NCBI RefSeq assembly: GCF_030056795.1
Contig: NZ_JASHKQ010000013.1
Location: 1 to 64,000 of the forward strand
From: Rhodococcus sp. IEGM 1381
GTDB lineage: Bacteria; Actinomycetota; Actinomycetes; Mycobacteriales; Mycobacteriaceae
DNA: 64,000 nt
Direction of reading: 5' to 3'
In this document: positions 36,674 through 45,539 of the stretch, one piece after another
Numbering within the stretch: the stretch's first letter is position 1
Layout: the number at the start of each line of letters is the position of its first letter
The notes under the pieces: model-generated
Told to the model about the DNA's origin: nothing
The model's input: only the letters and a program-made list of their open reading frames with translations
The model's database searches: none
Translations under genes and position numbers: made by a program

Positions 36674-37949
36674 CGCCGTATCGATCATCAGCGCCAAGCG
36701 CGACGGCCGCGTTCTCGACGACGAACAGATCGAGTGGGTGATTGCCGAGTTCACGCGCGGAACCGTCGCGCCGGAACAGATGTCGGCACTGGCGATGGCA
36801 ATTCTGTTGCGGGGATTGTCCCGTCGGGAACTGAGTACGTGGACCAACGCGATGATTGCCTCGGGCACCCGCATGGATTTCTCGGCGCTGCCGCTGCCCA
36901 CCGTCGACAAGCACTCGACCGGCGGTGTCGGAGACAAGATCACGCTGCCGCTCGCCCCTTTGGTTGCCGCGTGCGGGGCAGCGGTGCCGCAACTGTCGGG
37001 TCGAGGACTGGGCCACACCGGCGGGACACTCGACAAGCTCGAGTCCATCCCCGGGTGGCGAGCTGACCTCAGCGGTGAGGAGATGCATCGCATCCTGGCC
37101 GATCCGTTCGTGGGTGCGGTCGTCTGCGCCGCCGGTGCAGATCTGGCTCCGGCCGACAAGAAGCTCTATGCACTGCGGGACGTCACCGGAACCGTCGAGT
37201 CGATTCCGCTGATCGCCAGCTCGATCATGAGCAAGAAGATCGCCGAGGGCACCGGCGCACTGGTGTTGGACGTGAAGGTCGGCGGCGGCGCGTTCATGAA
37301 GAACGTCGACGATGCGCGCGAACTCGCGACCGCGATGGTCGAGCTCGGAACCGATGCGGGTGTGCGCACTCTGGCGGTGCTGACGGCGATGGACACCCCG
37401 CTCGGGCTCACCGCAGGCAATGCACTCGAAGTGCAGGAGTCCGTCGAGGTACTCGCCGGAGGCGGCCCCGCCGACATCGTCGAGCTGACGATCACGCTGG
37501 CACGCACCATGCTCGCCGCGGCCGGGATCGAGGGCATCGATCCGGCCGACAAGCTCGCCGACGGGTCTGCCATGGACCGGTGGAAAACCATGATCGCCGC
37601 GCAGGGCGGGGATCCCGACGCCGCGCTGCCCGTCGCCCGGGAGAGCCAGGAATTCACCGCGACGCAGGACGGCATCGTCACCGGGCTGGACGCGATGGGA
37701 GTCGGACTCGCGGCGTGGCGGCTGGGGGCAGGCCGAGAACGTCAGGGTGAGCCGGTGCAGAGCGCAGCCGGTGTGCGGCTGCACGCCAAGCCGGGCGATC
37801 GGGTGCGGGCCGGGGATCGGCTCGCAACCCTGTACACCGACACCCCCGAGCGTTTCGAGTACGCGCAGCAGGCGCTCGACGGCAGCTGGGAAATCGGTGC
37901 CACGGCTGTCGCGCCGAGCCCTCTCGTCATCGACCGCATCGGCCAGTAG
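36666..37949 (+). CDS. deoA: Thymidine phosphorylase
   Basis: This encodes 427 residues. VDKHSTGGVGDKITLPLAPL is the phosphate-binding signature of pyrimidine nucleoside phosphorylases. SGRGLGHTGGTLDKLESIPG and LIASSIMSKKIAEGTGALVL follow, then the C-terminal alpha/beta domain with VRLHAKPGDRVRAGDRLATL. It splits thymidine or deoxyuridine to base and deoxyribose-1-phosphate. It is translationally coupled to cdd. In M. tuberculosis add follows directly, whereas here a 7.5-kb amine-degradation block intervenes. Confidence 0.95.
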   Translation: MPDAVSIISAKRDGRVLDDEQIEWVIAEFTRGTVAPEQMSALAMAILLRGLSRRELSTWTNAMIASGTRMDFSALPLPTVDKHSTGGVGDKITLPLAPLVAACGAAVPQLSGRGLGHTGGTLDKLESIPGWRADLSGEEMHRILADPFVGAVVCAAGADLAPADKKLYALRDVTGTVESIPLIASSIMSKKIAEGTGALVLDVKVGGGAFMKNVDDARELATAMVELGTDAGVRTLAVLTAMDTPLGLTAGNALEVQESVEVLAGGGPADIVELTITLARTMLAAAGIEGIDPADKLADGSAMDRWKTMIAAQGGDPDAALPVARESQEFTATQDGIVTGLDAMGVGLAAWRLGAGRERQGEPVQSAAGVRLHAKPGDRVRAGDRLATLYTDTPERFEYAQQALDGSWEIGATAVAPSPLVIDRIGQ

Positions 37950-37958
37950 CAGTTTCGG

Positions 37959-39326
37959 TCAGATCAGGTTCCCCGCCTCGGTCAACACGCTGCGCAGAAT
38001 CTGTTCCATCTCGTCGAACTCCTTCTGGCCGCAGATGAGTGGCGGAGCGAGCTGTACTACCGGATCGCCGCGATCGTCGGCGCGGCAGTACAGCCCTGCG
38101 TCGAACAGAGCGGTTGACAGGAACCCGCGGAGGATGCGTTCTGCTTCGGCATCGCTGAACGTTTCCTTCGTGGCTTTGTCCTTGACCAGTTCGATGCCGT
38201 AGAAGAACCCTTCACCGCGCACGTCTCCGACGATCGGCAGATCGTGCAGTTTCTCGAGCGTCGTGCGAAACGCCGGTGCCTTGTCTGCGACATGCGCGTT
38301 GATTCCCTCGCGCTCGAAGATGTCGAGATTGGCCATGGCGACCGCAGCGGAGACGGGGTGGCCGCCGAAGGTGTAGCCGTGGGCGAAACTGGATGTGCCG
38401 TCGTCGAACGGCTCGAACAGTCTGTCGGAGGCGATCATTGCGCCGATCGGGGAGTAGCCCGAGGTCAATCCCTTAGCGCAGGTGATGATGTCGGGAACAT
38501 AGCCGAAGTCGTTGCACGCGAACATCGATCCGATCCGTCCGAAGGCACAGATCACCTCGTCCGAGACCAAGAGGACGTCGTAGCGGTCGCAGATCTCGCG
38601 GACCCGCTCGAAGTATCCGGGCGGGGGCGGGAAGCAACCCCCGGCATTCTGGACCGGCTCGAGGAACACCGCGGCCACCGAGTCGGGGCCCTCGAATTCG
38701 ATGGCCTCGGCGATGCGATCCGCAGCCCATATTCCGAACGCCTTCGGATCGGTGTCCAGGGGAGCGGGAGCGCGGTAGATGTTGGTGTTCGGGACTCGGA
38801 ACGCGCCCGGCGTCAACGGCTCGAAAGGCTCTTTGAGCGCAGGGATTCCGGTGATCGCGAGCGCACCCTGTGGGGTGCCGTGATAGGCGATGGCCCGCGA
38901 GATCACCTTGTGTTTACCGGGCTTGCCGACCTTCTTGAAGTACTGCTTGGCCAGCTTCCATGCGCTCTCGACGGCCTCGCCGCCACCGGTGGTGAAGAAG
39001 ACCCGGTTCAGGTCGCCCGGGGCGTAACCGGCGAGGCGCTCGGCAAGTTCGACGGCCGGTTCGGTGACGTACGACCACAGCGGGAAGAAGGCCAATTCCT
39101 TGGCCTGCTTGGCCGCGGCCTCGGCCAGTTCTTCGCGGCCGTGCCCCACCTGAACCACGAACAGGCCCGACAGTCCGTCGATGTAACTCTTGCCGTTCGA
39201 GTCCCAGATGGTCGAACCTTCACCGCGGGTGATGATCGGGGGCGTGACCCCGGCTCCGTGGCGGGTGAAGTGGCCCCACAGGTGCTTGGCTGCGGAGGCG
39301 TCGAGTTCGGCTGTCGTTCGTGTCAT
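37959..39326 (-). CDS. Class III (omega) aminotransferase, putrescine/amine type
   Basis: This encodes 455 residues. The fold-type I features are TTGGGEAVESAWKLAKQY (phosphate site), YHGTPQGALAITGI, EPVQNAGGCFPPP, LVSDEVICAFGRIG and the PLP Lys in ITCAKGLTSGYSPIGA. The N-terminus HLWGHFTRHGAGVTPPIITR is typical of putrescine/aminopropane or taurine pyruvate aminotransferases rather than GABA transaminase. With the adjacent Lrp regulator, aldehyde dehydrogenase and permease it fits conversion of a diamine to an aminoaldehyde. The start is ATG 39326, overlapping the Lrp stop by four bases, so it is coexpressed with its regulator. Confidence 0.9.
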   Translation of the reverse strand: MTRTTAELDASAAKHLWGHFTRHGAGVTPPIITRGEGSTIWDSNGKSYIDGLSGLFVVQVGHGREELAEAAAKQAKELAFFPLWSYVTEPAVELAERLAGYAPGDLNRVFFTTGGGEAVESAWKLAKQYFKKVGKPGKHKVISRAIAYHGTPQGALAITGIPALKEPFEPLTPGAFRVPNTNIYRAPAPLDTDPKAFGIWAADRIAEAIEFEGPDSVAAVFLEPVQNAGGCFPPPPGYFERVREICDRYDVLLVSDEVICAFGRIGSMFACNDFGYVPDIITCAKGLTSGYSPIGAMIASDRLFEPFDDGTSSFAHGYTFGGHPVSAAVAMANLDIFEREGINAHVADKAPAFRTTLEKLHDLPIVGDVRGEGFFYGIELVKDKATKETFSDAEAERILRGFLSTALFDAGLYCRADDRGDPVVQLAPPLICGQKEFDEMEQILRSVLTEAGNLI

Positions 39327-39787
39327 CGTGTTCCCCAATTGTATTGCTGTTTGACGAGTTTGAGATAGACCAGGGTTTCGGTACTGGTGACACCGTCCAG
39401 GCTGCGGATCTGCTTGTTGAGAATCTGCAGAAGCTGTTCGTCGTCCTCGCACACCACTTCTACGACGACGTCGAACGACCCTGCGGTCAGGACTACGTAG
39501 TCGATCGCGTCGATGGCAGACAGCTCCTCGGACAGTGCATAGCTGTCTCCGGTGCACTTGATACCGATCATGGCCTGCCGTTTGAATCCGACCTGTACCG
39601 GATCGGTCACCGCGACGATCTGCATGACGCCGGAGTCCGTCAGACGTTGAACGCGTTGGCGGACAGCGGCTTCCGAGAGGCCGACGGCTTTGCCGATCGC
39701 GGCGTACGAGCGTCGCCCGTCCTCCTGGAGTTGTTCGATGATCGCCTTGGAGACGTCGTCGAGTGCGATGGGTGGCTGCTCGGGCAT
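39323..39787 (-). CDS. Lrp/AsnC-family transcriptional regulator
   Basis: This encodes 154 residues. The N-terminal winged helix (12-60, DVSKAIIEQLQEDGRRSYAA then GLSEAAVRQRVQRL) is followed by the RAM/AsnC effector domain (70-150) with VGFKRQAMIGIKCTGDS and YVVLTAGSFDVVVEVVCEDD. It is divergent from the aldehyde dehydrogenase gene over about 140 bases and coupled to the aminotransferase, the standard layout of a local activator responding to an amine or amino acid of the pathway. Confidence 0.92.
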   Translation of the reverse strand: MPEQPPIALDDVSKAIIEQLQEDGRRSYAAIGKAVGLSEAAVRQRVQRLTDSGVMQIVAVTDPVQVGFKRQAMIGIKCTGDSYALSEELSAIDAIDYVVLTAGSFDVVVEVVCEDDEQLLQILNKQIRSLDGVTSTETLVYLKLVKQQYNWGTR

Positions 39788-39850
39788 GCGTCGATCTTGT
39801 CATTGTCGTGGTGGTGAACACAACCCTTCGACGATGAAATGCGTATCAAT

Positions 39851-39867
39851 TGTCGATTCGGACGACA
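39851..39867. promoter_or_regulatory. Inverted repeat in the Lrp/aldehyde dehydrogenase intergenic region
   Basis: TGTCGATTCGGACGACA has five-base arms TGTCG/CGACA around seven bases. Further TTGTC and GTTGTCG half-sites lie on both sides within 60 bases. It could be part of an Lrp operator array; this is inference from location only. Confidence 0.35.
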
Positions 39868-39929
39868 GAATCAGTTGTCGCGAGGCATGAAAAGGAGAGA
39901 ATCAGTAGATTCGGCGGTACTGTGCAGGT

Positions 39930-41435
39930 ATGGCGAACATTCCTGGTTGTTGGATCGACGGACGCGCGGTGGACGGTAGTGGTCAGCGATATGTCGTCGA
40001 CGATCCCGCGACGGGGGCGGTCGTGGCCGAGGTCGGGCTGGCCACGGCAGACGACGTCGATTCGGCACTCGCACATGCGCGGTCGGCATGTCCGGAATGG
40101 TCCCGCGCAACGCCCGCGCAGCGCAGCGAGGTCCTGACGGAGTTGGCTCGGCTGGTTGACGCCGATGCCGAGAACTTCGCGGCCGAGGAAGTGGCGCAGA
40201 CCGGCAAGGCCGTGCGACTGGCACAGGAATTCGACGTGCCGGGCAGCATCGACAACATCGAATTCTTCGCCGGAGCCGCACGGCACCTCGACGGCAAGGC
40301 CACCGCCGAGTACTCGGGTGAGCACACCTCGTCGATTCGGCGCGACGCCATCGGAGTCGTCGGGTCGATCACCCCGTGGAACTATCCGCTGCAGATGGCG
40401 GTGTGGAAGGCAATTCCGGCACTCGCTGCAGGGTGCGCCATCGTGCTCAAGCCCAGCGAACTCACTCCGCTGACCACACTGCGTCTGGCGCGCTTGGCCA
40501 CAGAGGCAGGAGTTCCCGACGGCGTGTTCAACGTGGTCACCGGAACCGGAGAAGACGCCGGGGTCGCGTTGTCCTCGCACGAGGGCCTGGATCTGATGAC
40601 CTTCACCGGCTCGACCCCCGTCGGCAGGCGAGTCATGGCGCAGGCCGCCGTCCACGGCACTCGGGTGCAGCTCGAACTGGGCGGCAAGGCCCCGCTGGTT
40701 GTCTTCGACGACGCGGATCTCGATGCCGCCATTCACGGTGCCGTCGCCGGATCGTTGATCAACGGGGGCCAGGACTGCACGGCGGCCACCCGCGCCATCG
40801 TCGCAGAATCCCTCTACGACGACTTCGTCGCTGGAGTGGCCGAGTTGATGGGACGCGTCGTGGTGGGAGACCCGACCGATCCGGCGACCGACATGGGTTC
40901 GTTGATCTCGATCGCACATCGCGATCGTGTCGCGGCCATGGTGAATCGGGCTCGCGACACCGGAGCCAGGATCGTCACCGGAGGCAGCGTTCCGGACGGC
41001 CGGGGTGCCTTCTACCCGCCGACATTGGTCGCCGATGTGGGCGAGCAGGACGAAATCTATCGCGACGAGGTGTTCGGCCCGGTGCTCACGGTGTCCAAGC
41101 ATCACGGTGACGACGATGCAATTCGGCGCGCCAACGACACTGCGTTCGGACTCGCGGCCTCCGCGTGGACCCGAGACGTGTACCGCGCAGGACGAGCGAC
41201 GCGCGAGATCGCCGCCGGCTGCGTATGGATCAACGATCACATTCCGATCATCAGCGAGATGCCACACGGAGGATTCGGAGCCTCGGGCTTCGGCAAGGAC
41301 ATGTCGAGCTATTCGCTGGACGAGTACCTCACCGTCAAGCACGTCATGACCGACATCACCGGGATCGCCCGAAAGCCTTGGCATCGAACAGTGTTCGCCG
41401 CAGCGGGCCCTGACGTTCAGGAGGATGCCTGGTGA
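39930..41435 (+). CDS. Aldehyde dehydrogenase, gamma-aminobutyraldehyde type
   Basis: This encodes 501 residues. The NAD site is GSITPWNYPLQMAVWK (oxyanion Asn in PWNYP) with KPSELTPLT. The general base Glu is in QLELGGKAPLVVFDDADL, and the catalytic Cys in NGGQDCTAATR. The Cys context GGQDC(T/A)A is that of gamma-aminobutyraldehyde/betaine aldehyde dehydrogenases. It would oxidise the aldehyde left by the aminotransferase or oxidase to GABA. ATG 39930 follows TACTGT by six bases, suggesting a leaderless mRNA. Its stop overlaps the FAD oxidase start by four bases. Confidence 0.91.
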   Translation: MANIPGCWIDGRAVDGSGQRYVVDDPATGAVVAEVGLATADDVDSALAHARSACPEWSRATPAQRSEVLTELARLVDADAENFAAEEVAQTGKAVRLAQEFDVPGSIDNIEFFAGAARHLDGKATAEYSGEHTSSIRRDAIGVVGSITPWNYPLQMAVWKAIPALAAGCAIVLKPSELTPLTTLRLARLATEAGVPDGVFNVVTGTGEDAGVALSSHEGLDLMTFTGSTPVGRRVMAQAAVHGTRVQLELGGKAPLVVFDDADLDAAIHGAVAGSLINGGQDCTAATRAIVAESLYDDFVAGVAELMGRVVVGDPTDPATDMGSLISIAHRDRVAAMVNRARDTGARIVTGGSVPDGRGAFYPPTLVADVGEQDEIYRDEVFGPVLTVSKHHGDDDAIRRANDTAFGLAASAWTRDVYRAGRATREIAAGCVWINDHIPIISEMPHGGFGASGFGKDMSSYSLDEYLTVKHVMTDITGIARKPWHRTVFAAAGPDVQEDAW

Positions 41436-42853
41436 ACGGAATGTGGGCCACCGAGCCCTCCGAGCGCGGTGTAGCAATGGTGGCGGGTGCCACGCCGGAG
41501 TCCTACTGGCTCGACCGTCCCGGACGGCCCGCTCCGCGCAGTAGGCACACCGGCTCTGCGACAGCGGATCTGGTGATAGTCGGCGGCGGATTCACCGGCC
41601 TGTGGGCGGCGGTGCACGCGGCCGAAGAGAATCCCGACAGATCGATCGTGTTGCTCGAAGGCGACCGCATCGCGGAAGGGGCGACCGGCCGCAATGGCGG
41701 CTTCTGTGCGGCCAGCCTGACGCACGGTCTCGGCAATGGAATTGACCGGTATGCCGACGAACTACCGGACCTGCTGCGGATGGGGACGGAGACGCTCGAC
41801 GCGATCTGCGCGACCGCGGAGAAGTACGGAATCGACGCCGACATCGAACGCACCGGCGAGCTCGACATCGCGAACTTCGAGTGGCAGGTCGACGATCTGC
41901 GCGAGCTCGGCGACGAGGCAGCGCGCCTGTCACAACCGATGGAATATCTCGACGTTGCCGCAGTGCAGTCCCGGATAACCTCGCCGATGGCGCGCGGTGC
42001 ACTGTTCGACCCCGACGTCGCGATGATCGACCCCGCCAAACTGGCCTGGGGCCTGGCCGACGCGGCCGAGTCTCTCGGCGTACACATTCACGAGAACACC
42101 AAGGCACTGTCGATCGACAAGTCCGGCAATGGTATTCGGGTGACGACAGGCTACGGAACCATCGAAGCGGCCAAGGTTCTGCTGGCCACCTCGGCATCGA
42201 AGTCGTTGCGGCGCAAACTCCGCCACTGGATCGTGCCGGTGTGGGACTACGTCATCATGACCGAACCGCTGAGTCCCTCGCAGCTCGCCGACATCGGCTG
42301 GTCCGGCCGTGAAGGATTGGCAGACTCCGGCAACAGATTCCACTACTTCCGGTTGACGTCGGACAATCGCATCTTGTTCGGCGGGTGGGACGCGCACTAC
42401 TTCTACGGTAGCGACACCGACCCGCGCCGAACCCAACATCCCGAAGAGTTCGCATTGCTCGCCGAACACCTGCTGCAGATGTTCCCCGGCCTCGAAGGAA
42501 TCCGCGCCACCCATGCCTGGGGCGGATCGATCGACACCTGCTCGCGGTTCAGTGCGTTCTGGGATCTCGGTATGAACGGACGGGTGGCGACGGTGGCCGG
42601 GTTCACCGGGCTCGGCGTCGGCGCGTCCCACTTCGGAGCCCGCACCGCTCTCGACCTACTCGACGGCAAGGACACCGAACGAACGCGACTGAAGATGGTG
42701 CGCAGCATGCCGCTGCCGTTTCCGCCCGAGCCGATCAGATCCATCGGCATCAACATCACCCGCGCAGAATTCGCCCGAGCCGACCGCAACGGCGGAAAGC
42801 GCGGCCTGTGGCTCAAGGGAATGGACGCGCTGGGTCTGGGCTTCGACAGCTGA
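41432..42853 (+). CDS. FAD-dependent amine oxidoreductase (DAO family, PuuB-like)
   Basis: This encodes 473 residues. The FAD fold is DLVIVGGGFTGLWAAVHAAE with VLLEGDRIAEGATGRNGGFC, the GATGRNGG motif being shared with gamma-glutamylputrescine oxidase and related enzymes. The C-terminus has GGWDAHYFYGS, THAWGGSIDTC and VATVAGFTGLGVGASHFGAR. The substrate is probably putrescine, a derivative, or another amine. The start is GTG 41432, overlapping the aldehyde dehydrogenase stop. An aminotransferase and an oxidase in the same cluster suggest two entry routes, or separate steps, for the same amine. A long hairpin follows. Confidence 0.88.
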   Translation: MNGMWATEPSERGVAMVAGATPESYWLDRPGRPAPRSRHTGSATADLVIVGGGFTGLWAAVHAAEENPDRSIVLLEGDRIAEGATGRNGGFCAASLTHGLGNGIDRYADELPDLLRMGTETLDAICATAEKYGIDADIERTGELDIANFEWQVDDLRELGDEAARLSQPMEYLDVAAVQSRITSPMARGALFDPDVAMIDPAKLAWGLADAAESLGVHIHENTKALSIDKSGNGIRVTTGYGTIEAAKVLLATSASKSLRRKLRHWIVPVWDYVIMTEPLSPSQLADIGWSGREGLADSGNRFHYFRLTSDNRILFGGWDAHYFYGSDTDPRRTQHPEEFALLAEHLLQMFPGLEGIRATHAWGGSIDTCSRFSAFWDLGMNGRVATVAGFTGLGVGASHFGARTALDLLDGKDTERTRLKMVRSMPLPFPPEPIRSIGINITRAEFARADRNGGKRGLWLKGMDALGLGFDS

Positions 42854-42861
42854 GTGCCTGC

Positions 42862-42911
42862 GGCAGTGGTGCGGTTGAGTGCTGCCCACGGCACTCGACC
42901 GCACCACTGCC
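42862..42911. terminator. Long bidirectional terminator hairpin
   Basis: GGCAGTGGTGCGGTTGAGTG and, after an eight-base loop, its complement form a 21-bp stem with a single G-T mismatch. It fills the gap between the convergent FAD oxidase and universal stress protein genes. Confidence 0.88.
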
Positions 42912-42917
42912 TTGGCA

Positions 42918-43772
42918 CTACTCGTGCGGAACGACGACCACGGGCACCGGGGCGGCCCGCAGTATCTTGGCCGCACTCGATCCGAGGAATACCCGCTTGG
43001 GGCTTGCCAATCCACTCGATCCGAGGAACAGCACGTCGCCCGGCTTCCAGTCGAGGTTGCCCATGGCCTCGTCCAACGAAGACCCGTCGGCGACGATCGA
43101 CTGCAAGCCGTCGATGTCGGGGAGAGTGCGGGCCGCATGCTCGAGATTCTCCTGCGCGGCGGCGACCTGTCGTCGACGCGTGTCGAGGGAGGTCTCGTCG
43201 CTCGGTGCTCCGGTCGGTTCGAGAGACACCAGCGACACCAACCGGACCGGCACGTGTGCGGCGCTGGCAAGAGCGATCGCGAACGGCAACGGATTCGGGG
43301 CCGATGCCCGGGTGGGGACAGCGACGGTGAGGTCGGTGATCGGAGCGTCGGAGAGCCGGTAGCCCCGAGGTGCGAGTGCCAGCGGCACTTCGGAGGCGTG
43401 CAGAAGCTGACCGGCAACCGACCCGATCGAATGCCGATTCAGCAGACCGTCGCCCGCGCCGCCGACGACGATCATGTCGGCATCGGTCTGTACCGCGAAG
43501 TCGATGAGGGCCCGGGCGAAAGACTCGTGCGAGAGCACATGGGTGGTAACCGCGATGTCCGACGGGACCTGGGCAGCGGCGTCGTCCACCCAACCCTTCG
43601 CTTTCGCCTCCAGCACTTTTCGGTACGGGCCGCTGCCTTCCATGACCGGTTCGTCCACGGACACGACCAGCACGATGTCGATTGAGGCGTCGAGGGCACG
43701 AGCGAGGGCGATGGCCAGGGCTACGCCGTCGTCGCCGCTGGGAGTGGCGAGGTAGCCGACGGTGATCTTCAT
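42918..43772 (-). CDS. Tandem-domain universal stress protein
   Basis: This encodes 284 residues with two UspA domains (about 1-142 and 148-284). Domain 1 has TVGYLATPSGDDGVALAIA and the ATP-loop-like GGAGDGLLNRHSIGSVAGQL. Domain 2 ends GSSGLASPKRVFLGSSAAKI, both close to the G-2x-G-9x-G-S/T nucleotide-binding motif. It lies 19 bases downstream of the permease gene on the same strand and is probably cotranscribed, a known pairing in which the Usp domain modulates an amino acid transporter. Confidence 0.88.
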   Translation of the reverse strand: MKITVGYLATPSGDDGVALAIALARALDASIDIVLVVSVDEPVMEGSGPYRKVLEAKAKGWVDDAAAQVPSDIAVTTHVLSHESFARALIDFAVQTDADMIVVGGAGDGLLNRHSIGSVAGQLLHASEVPLALAPRGYRLSDAPITDLTVAVPTRASAPNPLPFAIALASAAHVPVRLVSLVSLEPTGAPSDETSLDTRRRQVAAAQENLEHAARTLPDIDGLQSIVADGSSLDEAMGNLDWKPGDVLFLGSSGLASPKRVFLGSSAAKILRAAPVPVVVVPHE

Positions 43773-43791
43773 GAGTTTCGGTCCTTCTCTT

Positions 43792-45294
43792 CTAGTAAGT
43801 GTCCGGAACCTTGACTTCGGTGGACGCGGTGAGTGTCTTGCCCTGGAAGAAGTCCTTGTTGCCCACGAAGCACAGCAGCATCAGCGGGATTCCGAGTACC
43901 AGCATGCCGACGCCGAGGACGAACACTCCGCCGATCGGACCGTAGACGGTGTAACCGTAGTCGGGCTTGATCATGTCGATTGCGCTCTGCACGAACGCCC
44001 ACGTCATCGACAGTCCACCGAGTAACGGAAAGATGCCGCGCATGAACAGGTTTCGGACGGACGTCAGCAGCGTGCGGCGGAAGTACCAGGTGCACGCATA
44101 CGCGGTGATGCCGTAGTAGAACGCGACCGCGAGCCCGAGCGACGCCACCGAATCCTGCAGCGCGTTGGCGCTGACGAAGGTGAGCACCAGGTAGAACAGC
44201 AGGGCCGCGGCCCCCATCACGAGCGTGCCGAAGCCGGGGGTCATGTACTTGGGGTGCACGCTGGCGAACCGCTTCGGAATAGCCTCGTACACAGCCATCG
44301 ACAGGGTTCCTCGGGCCGTGGGCAGAATGGTCGTCTGAGTAGAGGACAGTGCCGAGATCGAGACGGTCAGCAACAGCAAGGACGCCACGATCGAGCCGGC
44401 GACGGGATCTCCGAGAATGGTGAGCACGTCGTCGACGTTGTCCGGATTGTTCAGGCCGATGCCGGTATCGCCGAAGCCGGCGAACGACTGCACGGCGTAT
44501 CCGACGAGAACGTACGTGGCGACGAGGATCAGCGTGGTGATCACCGCGGCGCGTCCCGGCGTCTTCTCCGAATCCTTCGTTTCCTCGCCGACGGCCAGGC
44601 AGGCGTCCCATCCCCAGTAGATGAAGATGCACAGGATGATGGCCTGGGCCGCGTCGGACATCGTCACCCCGGTGGGAACCAACCAACTCCACTGGGGCGT
44701 GATGGCCTGAGGTCCGGCGGTGCCGGTCCCCACCTTGACCAGAGCCGTCACCGACACTCCGATGAGGACACCGAACTGCACGACCAGCAGCACGTTCTGC
44801 ATGCGTTCGCTGATCAGGATGCCGCGAAAACTGACGTAGGTCATCGAGACGATGAAGAACGAACCGAGTGCGACCTTGGCCGCAGTCGACTCCGCCAAGT
44901 CCGACAGGCCGAGGAACTCGAACAGATAGATGGCAGCGATCTCGGCAACGTTGGCGAGCACAATGATCGCCGAGACTGCCAGCCCCCATCCCGCCATCCA
45001 GCCGACCCACGGGCCGAACGCCTTGGTGCCCCAGGTGAACGACGTTCCGCAGTCCGGGGTGTCGCGTCCCAGTTCTCGGTAGGCGAAGGCCGTGAGCAGC
45101 ATCGGGACGAAAGCGATGAGGAACATCGACGGTGCTTTGTCGCCGACCGCCAGAACGACGTAGCCGAGGGTGGCGGCCAGACTGTATGCCGGTGCCACCG
45201 CCGACAGTCCGATGACGATGTTGCCGACCAACCCGAGAGCGCCGGTGTTGAGTCCCTTACCCGGAATGGTGTTCGGCGGTTCCGCAATCGACAT
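43792..45294 (-). CDS. APC-superfamily amino acid/polyamine permease
   Basis: This encodes 500 residues with about 12 transmembrane helices. VGNIVIGLSAVAPAYSLAATLG is the first broken helix of the LeuT-like fold, and ELGRDTPDCGTSFTWGTKAFGPWVGWMAGWG is the second helix and consensus loop of APC transporters. A cytoplasmic VGEETKDSEKTPGRAAV stretch follows helix 6. The neighbours suggest putrescine or a related amine as cargo. GGAGAG before ATG 45294 is a good ribosome site. It is transcribed with the universal stress protein and converges on the catabolic genes. Confidence 0.9.
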   Translation of the reverse strand: MSIAEPPNTIPGKGLNTGALGLVGNIVIGLSAVAPAYSLAATLGYVVLAVGDKAPSMFLIAFVPMLLTAFAYRELGRDTPDCGTSFTWGTKAFGPWVGWMAGWGLAVSAIIVLANVAEIAAIYLFEFLGLSDLAESTAAKVALGSFFIVSMTYVSFRGILISERMQNVLLVVQFGVLIGVSVTALVKVGTGTAGPQAITPQWSWLVPTGVTMSDAAQAIILCIFIYWGWDACLAVGEETKDSEKTPGRAAVITTLILVATYVLVGYAVQSFAGFGDTGIGLNNPDNVDDVLTILGDPVAGSIVASLLLLTVSISALSSTQTTILPTARGTLSMAVYEAIPKRFASVHPKYMTPGFGTLVMGAAALLFYLVLTFVSANALQDSVASLGLAVAFYYGITAYACTWYFRRTLLTSVRNLFMRGIFPLLGGLSMTWAFVQSAIDMIKPDYGYTVYGPIGGVFVLGVGMLVLGIPLMLLCFVGNKDFFQGKTLTASTEVKVPDTY

Positions 45295-45410
45295 AGGTCT
45301 CTCCGAGGTTCGAGTCGACCGAGGACGTCGGAAGGAGACCCGACAGAATCGGTCGCGTGTGTTGGATGAACACTACGATTTCCGTCGCCGATTCGCTGTG
45401 TATCGACGGA

Positions 45411-45433
45411 ATTGTTTTCATCGGAGTAACAAT
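45411..45433. promoter_or_regulatory. Inverted repeat in the permease promoter region
   Basis: ATTGTT and AACAAT flank eleven bases about 117 bases upstream of the permease start, in an unusually AT-rich patch. It is a candidate operator for the cluster regulator or a global regulator; no similarity to the 39851 repeat beyond TTGT was seen. Confidence 0.35.
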
Positions 45434-45539
45434 GCAACGAAATAGGTCGCAGAAGTAGCAGGGTTCACCGGAATCCGCGGACTCGCCGAGGGGCTCCGGC
45501 GGACGCGCGGACGCACGGGCTGCGCGCTACCGTCGACAC

